Shown: piece by piece, positions 53,001-64,000 of the stretch | Layout: the number at the start of each line of letters is the position of its first letter | Numbering within the stretch: position 1 is the stretch's first letter | NCBI GenBank assembly: GCA_037013495.1 | Contig: JAZDXN010000030.1 | Coordinates: 1,550,001-1,614,000 of the forward strand | Source: Hippophae tibetana | Lineage: Eukaryota; Streptophyta; Magnoliopsida; Rosales; Elaeagnaceae | Length of the DNA stretch: 64,000 bases | Reading direction: 5' to 3' | The notes under the pieces: model-generated | What the model was told of the DNA's origin: nothing | The model's input: the letters and a program-made list of their open reading frames with translations, nothing else | Databases searched by the model: none | Made by a program: the position numbers and the translations under genes

Positions 53001-56000
53001 ACAAACATAAATACGGATTGCCAAAATTCATAAATTAACTCGATACAAAAATTCCTCGTTTGCATGCAAACATTCAAACAATAAATTTGTATTGTATATA
53101 AGATCTCCAAATATAACTATATTATCTTCCACAAGTTCAATATGATGTATTACCATTATTCTCCCTACAAACTACTTCTATATATAGGTTAATATAACTG
53201 AAAATCATTTTTTTTGCCGACTAATTCAGAGTAAAATAAATTCGTTTAATGTAATTTTCTCTACCAAATGTCTTATTTTGTTTTGAAAAAATTAAAATAT
53301 GTTAAAGTTATATAAAATAAATAAACTGACTTTTACTATTTTATAATAAATTAATTAAAAATGTTATAAATAAATAAATAATACATAAAGTGTTTCCTTT
53401 ATGTGAAATAAATCATATTAAATAAAATCATATATAAGTAGATACTATAAATATATATATTAGATTGAATGAAATCATTATTTACCAATTAAAAAAAGCT
53501 ATTAGTGGTTGAAATATCATACATTCCACATGTATCTTAAAAGTAGGAGAAATTTGAAAACCAAGATTAAGAGACAAGGGGATTACCCTTTGTGGTGTCG
53601 ATACCCTAGACATGATCGTGCAATATCCAACAAAATTATGCACGTAATTGTTAAACTTATACAAATAACAGTAGATTATAATTTATACATACGTAATTTT
53701 GGTATCATATTATGAGCTAATAAATATTTTACATATTTTGTTAATATTTCTTTGAAGTCTTACTTTTATAATTAGGAATATGTCTAACAATTATACAAAC
53801 ATAAATACGGATTGCCAAAATTCATAAATTATCTCGATACAAAAATTCCTCGTTCGCATGCAAACATTCAAACAATAAATTTGTATTGTATATAAGATCT
53901 ACAAATATAACTATATTATCTTCTTCAAGTTCAATATGATGTGTTACCACAATTTTCCCTACAAACAGCTTCTATATATAGGTTAATATAACTGAAAATC
54001 ATTTTTTTGCCAACTAATTCAGAGTAAAATAAATTGTTTTAATGTAATTTTCTCTACCAAATGTCTTATTTTGTTTTGCAAAAATTAAAATATGTTAAAT
54101 TTATATAAAATAAATAAACTCACTTTTACTATTTTATAATAAATGTATTAAATATGTTATAAATAATACATAAAGTTTTTCCTTTATGTGAAATAAATCA
54201 TATTAAATAAAATCACATATAAGTAGATACTATAAATATATATATTAGATTGAATGAAATCATTATTTACCAATTAAAAAAAGCTATTAGTGGTTGAAAT
54301 ATCATACATTCCACATGTATCTTAAAAGTAGGAGAAATTGGAAAACCAAGATTAAGAGACAGGGGGATTACCCTTTGTGGTGTCGATACCCTAGACATGA
54401 TCGTGCAATATCCAACAAAATTATGCATGTAATTGTTAAACTTATACAAATAACAGTAGATTATAATTTATTCATACGTAATTTTGGTATCATATTATGA
54501 GCAAATAAATATTTTACATATTTTGTTAACATTTATTGGAATTCTTACTTTTATAATTAGGAATATGTCTAACAATTCTACAAATATAAACACGGATTTC
54601 CAAAATTCATAAATTATCTCGATACAAAAATTCTTCGTTTTGCATGCAAACATTCAAACAATAAATTTGTATTGTATATAAGATCTACAAATATAACTAT
54701 ATTATCTTCTTCAAGTTCAATATGATGTGTTACCATTATTCTCCTTACAAACAGCTTCTATATATAGGTTAATATAACTGAAAATCATTTTTTTTGCCAA
54801 CTAATTCAGAGTAAAATATATTGTTTTAATTTAATTTTCTCTACCAAATGTCTTATTTTGTTTTGCAAAAATTAAAATATGTTAAAGTTATATAAAATAA
54901 ATAAACTCACTTTTACTATTTTATAATAAATGTATTAAAAATGTTATAAATAAATAAATAATACATAAAGTGTTTCCTTTATGTGAAATAAATCATATTA
55001 AATAAAATCATATATAAGTAGATACTATAAATATATATATTAGATTGAATGAAATCATTATTTACCAATTAAAAAAAGCTATTAGTGGTTGAAATATCAT
55101 ACATTCCACATATATCTTAAAAGTAGGAGAAATTGGAAAACCAAGATTAAGAAACAGGGGGATTACCCTTTGTGGTGTCTATACCCTAGACATGATCGTG
55201 CAATATCCAACAAAATTATGCACGTAATTGTTAAACTTATACAAATTACAGTAGATTATAATTTATACATACGTAATTTTGGTATCATATTATGAGCTAA
55301 TAAATATTTTACATATTTTGTTAATATTTTTTTCAAGTCTTACTTTTATAATTAGGAATATGTCTAACAATTCTACAAACATAAATACGGATTGCCAAAA
55401 TTCATAAATTAACTCGATACAAAAATTACTCGTTTGCATGCAAACATTCAAACAATAAATTTGTATTGTATATAAGATCTCCAAATATAACTATATTATC
55501 TTCCACAAGTTCAATATGATGTATTACCATTATTCTCCCTACAAACTACTTCTATATATAGGTTAATATAACTGAAAATCATTTTTTTTGCCGACTAATT
55601 CAGAGTAAAATAAATTCGTTTAATGTAATTTTCTCTACCAAATGTCTTATTTTGTTTTGAAAAAATTAAAATATGTTAAAGTTATATAAAATAAATAAAC
55701 TGACTTTTACTATTTTATAATAAATTAATTAAAAATGTTATAAATAAATAAATAATACATAAAGTGTTTCCTTTATGTGAAATAAATCATATTAAATAAA
55801 ATCATATATAAGTAGATACTATAAATATATATATTAGATTGAATGAAATCATTATTTACCAATTAAAAAAAGCTATTAGTGGTTGAAATATCATACATTC
55901 CACATGTATCTTAAAAGTAGGAGAAATTGGAAAACCAAGATTAAGAGACAAGGGGATTACCCTTTGTGGTGTCGATACCCTAGACATGATCGTGCAATAT

Positions 56001-59000
56001 CCAACAAAATTATGCACGTAATTGTTAAACTTATACAAATAACAGTAGATTATAATTTATATAAACGTAATTTTGGTATCATATTATGAGCTAATAAATA
56101 TTTTACATATTTTGTTAATATTTCTTTGAAGTCTTACTTTTATAATTAGGAATATGTCTAACAATTATACAAACATAAATACGGATTGCCAAAATTCATA
56201 AATTATCTCGATACAAAAATTCCTCGTTCGCATGCAAACATTCAAACAATAAATTTGTATTGTATATAAGATCTACAAATATAACTATATTATCTTCTTC
56301 AAGTTCAATATGATGTGTTACCACTATTTTCCCTACAAACAGCTTCTATATATAGGTTAATATAACTGAAAATCATTTTTTTTGCCAACTAATTCAGAGT
56401 AAAATAAATTGTTTTAATGTAATTTTCTCTACCAAATGTCTTATTTTGTTTTGCAAAAATTAAAATATGTTAAATTTATATAAAATAAATAAACTCACTT
56501 TTACTATTTTATAATAAATGTATTAAATATGTTATAAATAATACATAAAGTTTTTCCTTTATGTGAAATAAATCATATTAAATAAAATCACATATAAGTA
56601 GATACTATAAATATATAATTTAGATTGAATGAAATCATTATTTACCAATTAAAAAAAGATATTAGTGGTTGAAATATCATACATTCCACATGTATCTTAA
56701 AAGTAGGAGAAATTGGAAAACCAAGATTAAGAGACAGGGGGATTACCCTTTATGGTGTCGATACCCTAGACATGATCGTGCAATATCCAACAAAATTATG
56801 CATGTAATTGTTAAACTTATACAAATAACAGTAGATTATAATTTATTCATACGTAATTTTGGTATCATATTATGAGCAAATAAATATTTTACATATTTTG
56901 TTAACATTTATTGGAATTCTTACTTTTATAATTAGGAATATGTCTAACAATTCTACAAATATAAACACGGATTTCCAAAATTCATAAATTATCTCGATAC
57001 AAAAATTCTTCGTTTTGCATGCAAACATTCAAACAATAAATTTGTATTGTATATAAGATCTACAAACATAACTATATTATCTTCTTCAAGTTCAATATGA
57101 TGTGTTACCATTATTCTCCTTACAAACAGCTTCTATATATAGGTTAATATAACTGAAAATCATTTTTTTTGCCAACTAATTCAGAGTAAAATATATTGTT
57201 TTAATTTAATTTTCTCTACCAAATGTCTTATTTTGTTTTGCAAAAATTAAAATATGTTAAAGTTATATAAAATAAATAAACTCACTTTTACTATTTTATA
57301 ATAAATGTATTAAAAATGTTATAAATAAATAAATAATACATAAAGTGTTTCCTTTATGTGAAATAAATCATATTAAATAAAATCATATATAAGTAGATAC
57401 TATAAATATATATATTAGATTGAATGAAATCATTATTTACCAATTAAAAAAAGCTATTAGTGGTTGAAATATCATACATTCCACATGTATCTTAAAAGTA
57501 GGAGAAATTGGAAAACCAAGATTAAGAAACAGGGGGATTACCCTTTGTTGTGTCGATACCCTAGACATGATCGTGCAATATCCAACAAAATTATGCACGT
57601 AATTGTTAAACTTATACAAATTACAGTAGATTATAATTTATACATACGTAATTTTGGTATCATATTATGAGCTAATAAATATTTTACATATTTTGTTAAT
57701 ATTTTTTTCAAGTCTTACTTTTATAATTAGGAATATGTCTAACAATTCTACAAACATAAATACGGATTGCCAAAATTCATAAATTAACTCGATACAAAAA
57801 TTCCTCGTTTGCATGCAAACATTCAAACAATAAATTTGTATTGTATATAAGATCTCCAAATATAACTATATTATCTTCCACAAGTTCAATATGATGTATT
57901 ACCATTATTCTCCCTACAAACTACTTCTATATATAGGTTAATATAACTGAAAATCATTTTTTTTGCCGACTAATTCAGAGTAAAATAAATTCGTTTAATG
58001 TAATTTTCTCTACCAAATGTCTTATTTTGTTTTGAAAAAATTAAAATATGTTAAAGTTATATAAAATAAATAAACTGACTTTTACTATTTTATAATAAAT
58101 TAATTAAAAATGTTATAAATAAATAAATAATACATAAAGTGTTTCCTTTATGTGAAATAAATCATATTAAATAAAATCATATATAAGTAGATACTATAAA
58201 TATATATATTAGATTGAATGAAATCATTATTTACCAATTAAAAAAAGCTATTAGTGGTTGAAATATCATACATTCCACATGTATCTTAAAAGTAGGAGAA
58301 ATTTGAAAACCAAGATTAAGAGACAAGGGGATTACCCTTTGTGGTGTCGATACCCTAGACATGATCGTGCAATATCCAACAAAATTATGCACGTAATTGT
58401 TAAACTTATACAAATAACAGTAGATTATAATTTATACATACGTAATTTTGGTATCATATTATGAGCTAATAAATATTTTACATATTTTGTTAATATTTCT
58501 TTGAAGTCTTACTTTTATAATTAGGAATATGTCTAACAATTATACAAACATAAATACGGATTGCCAAAATTCATAAATTATCTCGATACAAAAATTCCTC
58601 GTTCGCATGCAAACATTCAAACAATAAATTTGTATTGTATATAAGATCTACAAATATAACTATATTATCTTCTTCAAGTTCAATATGATGTGTTACCACT
58701 ATTTTCCCTACAAACAGCTTCTATATATAGGTTAATATAACTGAAAATCATTTTTTTTGCCAACTAATTCAGAGTAAAATAAATTGTTTTAATGTAATTT
58801 TCTCTACCAAATGTCTTATTTTGTTTTGCAAAAATTAAAATATGTTAAATTTATATAAAATAAATAAACTCACTTTTACTATTTTATAATAAATGTATTA
58901 AATATGTTATAAATAATACATAAAGTTTTTCCTTTATGTGAAATAAATCATATTAAATAAAATCACATATAAGTAGATACTATAAATATATATATTAGAT

Positions 59001-59750
59001 TGAATGAAATCATTATTTACCAATTAAAAAAAGCTATTAGTGGTTGAAATATCATACATTCCACATGTATCTTAAAAGTAGGAGAAATTGGAAAACCAAG
59101 ATTAAGAGACAGGGGGATTACCCTTTGTGGTGTCGATACCCTAGACATGATCGTGCAATATCCAACAAAATTATGCATGTAATTGTTAAACTTATACAAA
59201 TAACAGTAGATTATAATTTATTCATACGTAATTTTGGTATCATATTATGAGCAAATAAATATTTTACATATTTTGTTAACATTTATTGGAATTCTTACTT
59301 TTATAATTAGGAATATGTCTAACAATTCTACAAATATAAACACGGATTTCCAAAATTCATAAATTATCTCGATACAAAAATTCTTCGTTTTGCATGCAAA
59401 CATTCAAACAATAAATTTGTATTGTATATAAGATCTACAAATATAACTATATTATCTTCTTCAAGTTCAATATGATGTGTTACCATTATTCTCCTTACAA
59501 ACAGCTTCTATATATAGGTTAATATAACTGAAAATCATTTTTTTTGCCAACTAATTCAGAGTAAAATATATTGTTTTAATTTAATTTTCTCTACCAAATG
59601 TCTTATTTTTTTTTGCAAAAATTAAAATATGTTAAAGTTATATAAAATAAATAAACTCATTTTTACTATTTTATAATAAATGTATTAAAAATGTTATAAA
59701 TAAATAAATAATACATAAAGTGTTTCCTTTATGTGAAATAAATCATATTA
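50031..59750 (+). repeat. Trimer HOR B (R-P'-Q'), period 2374-2375 bp, about four units
   Basis: R at 49545, 51920, 54294, 56669, 59044; P' at 50340, 52715, 55089, 57464; Q' at 51134, 53509, 55883, 58258. R is the 785-bp class, which makes the unit 7 bp shorter than trimer A. P' carries AAGAAACAGGG and the upstream AAAATATATTG; Q' follows TAAATTAATTAAAAATG. The pattern already begins near 49.3 kb with the R copy at 49545, so it overlaps the end of pentamer B. Trimer B looks derived from the P-Q-R part of pentamer B by loss of S and T. Confidence 0.85.
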
Positions 59751-59990
59751 AATAAAATCACATATAAGTAGATACTATAAATATATATATTAGATTGAAT
59801 GAAATCATTATTTACCAATTAAAAAAAGCTATTAGTGGTTGAAATATCATACATTCCACATGTATCTTAAAAGTAGGAGAAATTGGAAAACCAAGATTAA
59901 GAGACAAGGGGATTACCCTTTGTGGTGTCGATACCCTAGACATGATCGTGCAATATCCAACAAAATTATGGACGTAATTGTAAACTTATA
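59751..59990 (+). repeat. Switch from trimer B to trimer C
   Basis: After the last R copy (59044), the monomer at 59839 begins P'-like upstream (AAAATATATTG at about 59564) but then carries AATCACAT at about 59757 and GGACGTAATTGTAAAC at about 59969 (frameshift class), followed by P-like TTTTTTCAAGTC. It is a hybrid and the left edge of the next duplicated block. Confidence 0.55.
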
Positions 59991-62900
59991 CAAATTACAG
60001 TAGATTATAATTTATACATACGTAATTTTGGTATCATATTATGAGCTAATAAATATTTTACATATTTTGTTAATATTTTTTTCAAGTCTTACTTTTATAA
60101 TTAGGAATATGTCTAACAATTCTACAAACATAAATACGGATTGCCAAAATTCATAAATTAACTCGATACAAAAATTCCTCGTTTGCATGCAAACATTCAA
60201 TCAATAAATTTGTATTGTATATAAGATCTACAAATATAACTATATTATCTTCTTCAAGTTCAATATGATGTGTTACCATTATTCTCCCTACAAACAGCTT
60301 CTATATATAGGTTAATATAACTGAAAATCATTTTTTTTTGCCGACTAATTTAGAGTAAAATAAATTGGTTTAATGTAATTTTCTCTACCAAATGTCTTAT
60401 TTTGTTTTGAAAAAATTAAAATATGTTAAAGTTAAATAAAATAAATAAACTCACTTTTACTATTTTATAATAAATGTATTAAATATGTTATAAATAAATA
60501 AATAATACATAAAGTTTTTCCTTTATTTGAAATAAATCATATTAAATAAAATTATATATAAGTAGATACTATAAATATATATATTAGATTTAATGAAATC
60601 ATTATTTACCAATTAAAAAAACCTATTAGTGGTTGAAATATCATACATTCCACATGTATCTTAAAAGTAGGAGAAATTGGAAAACCAAGATTAAGAGACA
60701 GGGGGATTACCCTTTGTGGTGTCGATACCCTAGACATGATCGTGCAATATCCAACAAAATTATGGACGTAATTGTAAACTTATACAAATAACAGTAGATT
60801 ATAATTTATACATACGTAATTTTGGTATCATAATATGAGCTAATAAATATTTTACATATTTTGTTAACATTTCTTTGAAGTCTTACTTTTATAATTAGGA
60901 ATATGTCTAACAATTCTACAAACATAAATAGGGATTGCCAAAATTCATAAATTATCTCGATAAAAATATTCCTCGTTTGCATGCAAACATTCAAACAATA
61001 AATTTGTATTGTATATAAGATCTACAAATATAACTATATTATCTTCTTCAAGTTCAATATGATGTGTTACCATTATTCTCCCTACAAACAGCTTCTATAT
61101 ATAGGTTAATATAACTGAAAATCATTTTTTTTGCCAACTAATTCAGAGTAAAATAAATTGTTTTAATTTAATTTTCTCTATCAAATGTCTTATTTTGTTT
61201 TGCAAAAATTAAAATATGTTAAAGTTATATAAAATAAATAAACTCACTTTTACTATTTTATAATAAATGTATTAAAAATGTTATAAATAAATAAATAATA
61301 CATAAAGTTTTTCCTTTATGTGAAATAAATCATATTAAATAAAATCACATATAAGTAGATACTATAAATATATATATTAGATTGAATGAAATCATTATTT
61401 ACCAATTAAAAAAAGCTATTAGTGGTTGAAATATCATACATTCCACATGTATCTTAAAAGTAGGAGAAATTGGAAAACCAAGATTAAGAGACAGGGGGAT
61501 TACCCTTTGTGTTGTCGATACCCTAGACATGATCGTGCAATATCCAACAAAATTATGCATGTAATTGTTAAACTTATACAAATAACAGTAGATTATAATT
61601 TATTCATACGTAATTTTGGTATCATATTATGAGCAAATAAATATTTTACATATTTTGTTAACATTTATTGGAATTCTTACTTTTATAATTAGGAATATGT
61701 CTAACAATTCTACAAATATAAACACGGATTTCCAAAATTCATAAATTATCTCGATACAAAAATTCTTCGTTTTGCATGCAAACATTCAAACAATAAATTT
61801 GTATTGTATATAAGATCTACAAATATAACTATATTATCTTCTTCAAGTTCAATATGATGTGTTACCATTATTCTCCTTACAAACAGCTTCTATATATAAA
61901 CTGAAAATCATTTTTTTTGCCAACTAATTCAGAGTAAAATATATTGTTTTAATTTAATTTTCTCTACCAAATGTCTTATTTTGTTTTGCAAAAATTAAAA
62001 TATGTTAAAGTTATATAAAATAAATAAACTCACTTTTACTATTTTATAATAAATGTATTAAAAATGTTATAAATAAATAAATAATACATAAAGTGTTTCC
62101 TTTATGTGAAATAAATCATATTAAATAAAATCATATATAAGTAGATACAATAAATATATATATTAGATTGAATGAAATCATTATTTACCAATTAAAAAAA
62201 GCTATTAGTGGTTGAAATATCATACATTCCACATGTATCTTAAAAGTAGGAGAAATTGGAAAACCAAGATTAAGAGACAAGGGGATTACCCTTTGTGGTG
62301 TCGATACCCTAGACATGATCGTGCAATATCCAACAAAATTATGCACGTAATTGTTAAACTTATACAAATTACAGTAGATTATAATTTATACATACGTAAT
62401 TTTGGTATCATATTATGAGCTAATAAATATTTTACATATTTTGTTAATATTTTTTTCAAGTCTTACTTTTATAATTAGGAATATGTCTAACAATTCTACA
62501 AACATAAATACGGATTGCCAAAATTCATAAATTAACTCGATACAAAAATTCCTCGTTTGCATGCAAACATTCAATCAATAAATTTGTATTGTATATAAGA
62601 TCTACAAATATAACTATATTATCTTCTTCAAGTTCAATATGATGTGTTACCATTATTCTCCCTACAAACAGCTTCTATATATAGGTTAATATAACTGAAA
62701 ATCATTTTTTTTTGCCTACTAATTTAGAGTAAAATAAATTGGTTTAATGTAATTTTCTCTACCAAATGTCTTATTTTGTTTTGAAAAAATTAAAATATGT
62801 TAAAGTTATATAAAATAAATAAACTCACTTTTACTATTTTATAATAAATGTATTAAATATGTTATAAATAAATAAATAATACATAAAGTTTTTCCTTTAT

Positions 62901-63750
62901 TTGAAATAAATCATATTAAATAAAATTATATATAAGTAGATACTATAAATATATATATTAGATTTAATGAAATCATTATTTACCAATTAAAAAAACCTAT
63001 TAGTGGTTGAAATATCATACATTCCACATGTATCTTAAAAGTAGGAGAAATTGGAAAACCAAGATTAAGAGACAGGGGGATTACCCTTTGTGGTGTCGAT
63101 ACCCTAGACATGATCGTGCAATATCCAACAAAATTATGGACGTAATTGTAAACTTATACAAATAACAGTAGATTATAATTTATACATACGTAATTTTGGT
63201 ATCATAATATGAGCTAATAAATATTTTACATATTTTGTTAACATTTCTTTGAAGTCTTACTTTTATAATTAGGAATATGTCTAACAATTCTACAAACATA
63301 AATAGGGATTGCCAAAATTCATAAATTATCTCGATAAAAATATTCCTCGTTTGCATGCAAACATTCAAACAATAAATTTGTATTGTATATAAGATCTACA
63401 AATATAACTATATTATCTTCTTCAAGTTCAATATGATGTGTTACCATTATTCTCCCTACAAACAGCTTCTATATATAGGTTAATATAACTGAAAATCATT
63501 TTTTTTGCCAACTAATTCAGAGTAAAATAAATTGTTTTAATTTAATTTTCTCTATCAAATGTCTTATTTTGTTTTGCAAAAATTAAAATATGTTAAAGTT
63601 ATATAAAATAAATAAACTCACTTTTACTATTTTATAATAAATGTATTAAAAATGTTATAAATAAATAAATAATACATAAAGTTTTTCCTTTATGTGAAAT
63701 AAATCATATTAAAAAAAATCACATATAAGTAGATACTATAAATATATATA
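59991..63750 (+). repeat. Trimer HOR C, period 2374 bp, ~1.6 units
   Basis: The segment from about 59991 recurs from about 62365. Copied private changes: CATTCAATCAATAA (60194 and 62568), ATCATAATATGAGC (60828 and 63202), GATAAAAATATTCC (60959 and 63333) and TCTCTATCAAATG (61175 and 63549). Exact spacing between those pairs is 2374 bp. The match weakens near 63712, and the last monomer (63800) belongs to another class (TTATACACG). Confidence 0.75.
61426..62211 (+). repeat. Monomer with unique 9-bp deletion
   Basis: At about 61898 the usual CTATATATAGG-TTAATATAAC string is reduced to CTATATATAAACTG, a 9-bp loss. The interval is 786 bp, but by a different event from the (AAAT)n class, because the (AAAT)n tract here is full length (about 62068). 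I saw this deletion in no other copy, so it is recent and post-dates the trimer amplification. Confidence 0.75.
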
Positions 63751-64000
63751 TTAGATTGAATGAAATCATTATTTACCAATTAAAAAAAGCTATTAGTCGT
63801 TGAAATATCATACATTCCACATGTATCTTAAAAGTAGGAGAAATTGGAAAACCAAGATTAAGAGACAGGGGCATTACCCTTTGTGGTGTCGATACCCTAG
63901 ACATGATCGTGCAATATCCAACAAAATTATACACGTAATTGTTAAACTTATACAAATTACAGTAGATTATAATTTATACATACGTAATTTTGGTATCATA
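63751..64000 (+). repeat. Partial final monomer
   Basis: The monomer at 63800 is cut by the window edge. It has AGTCGTTG like the Q class but ACATTCCACATG and TTATACACG like the Z class, plus a private GGGGCATTACCC. The array clearly continues beyond the window. Confidence 0.7.

Larger units (their letters stand above)
1..64000 (+). repeat. Tandem satellite DNA array, ~794 bp monomer, ~80.6 copies
   Basis: The same ~794 bp unit repeats head-to-tail across the window, always in one orientation. The landmark TTGAAATATCATACATT starts (allowing rare point changes) at 378, 1172, 1967, 2760, 3554, 4347, 5141, 5935, 6729, 7523, 8317, 9102, 9898, 10691, 11485, 12280, 13065, 13861, 14654, 15448, 16243, 17028, 17824, 18617, 19411, 20197, 20992, 21786, 22579, 23374, 24167, 24962, 25754, 26548, 27343, 28136, 28930, 29725, 30518, 31312, 32107, 32900, 33693, 34487, 35282, 36066, 36862, 37655, 38451, 39245, 40038, 40832, 41618, 42413, 43209, 44002, 44796, 45582, 46378, 47173, 47966, 48760, 49545, 50340, 51134, 51920, 52715, 53509, 54294, 55089, 55883, 56669, 57464, 58258, 59044, 59839, 60633, 61426, 62212, 63007 and 63800. 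Spacing is 784-796 bp. No other kind of sequence interrupts it. Inference: eukaryotic heterochromatic, possibly centromeric, satellite. Confidence 0.98.

Noticed and set aside
1-64000. CRISPR array
   Set aside because: Repeat unit is ~794 bp and continuous; there are no short direct repeats separated by unique spacers and no cas genes.
1-64000. Tandem transposons, rDNA or histone-type gene clusters
   Set aside because: No transposase, reverse transcriptase, terminal repeats, rRNA-like or histone-like sequence in the monomer; no target-site duplications.
1-64000. Bacterial or phage origin
   Set aside because: No coding regions, ribosome-binding sites or operons in 64 kb of uniform repeat; the layout is that of a eukaryotic satellite.

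Overview
The whole 64 kb window is one uninterrupted tandem satellite DNA array. I see about 80.6 copies of a ~794 bp, very A+T-rich monomer (roughly three quarters A+T by eye). All copies are head-to-tail in the same orientation, and the window starts and ends inside a monomer. I found no protein-coding gene, tRNA, rRNA, transposon, CRISPR array or single-copy DNA. The short open frames (about 60-88 codons) recur once per monomer on both strands. They open at TTG, overlap each other antisense, and are broken by a 1-bp deletion in 17 of 81 copies, so I treat them as by-products of the repeat. The content points to a eukaryotic heterochromatic or centromeric/pericentromeric satellite; neither monomer nor species can be named from sequence alone.

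The array is a mosaic of higher-order repeats (HORs) built from a few recurring monomer variants. Layout: 1-4876 mixed monomers; 4877-8150 a dimer HOR (1588 bp); 8654-16806 a pentamer HOR (3963 bp, two near-identical units) with a more diverged third unit to about 18.24 kb; 18.24-22.2 kb a P-Q-R-P'-Q' segment that recurs near 47.6-51.5 kb; 22.2-23.84 kb a pair that recurs from 0.8 kb; 23.84-33.06 kb a trimer HOR (2382 bp, four units); 33.06-38.0 kb a second copy of the pentamer-A region, offset 19038-19039 bp; 38.0-39.37 kb a cluster of hybrid monomers; 39.375-50.03 kb a second pentamer HOR (3964 bp); about 49.3-59.75 kb a second trimer HOR (2374-2375 bp) with hints of a nested 4749 bp hexamer; about 59.99-63.75 kb a third trimer duplication (2374 bp).

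Each monomer has a relatively G+C-rich core of about 60 bp with a small hairpin, a 14-bp perfect palindrome centred on GCATGC, single BglII and SnaBI sites, a T-run, and an (AAAT)n tract. An 8-bp length change in the (AAAT)n tract marks one monomer in several HOR types. The most interesting content is the recombination history (hybrid monomers, block reuse, nested periods) and the conserved palindrome as a candidate protein-binding site. All comparisons were by eye at landmark positions; percent identities were not computed.
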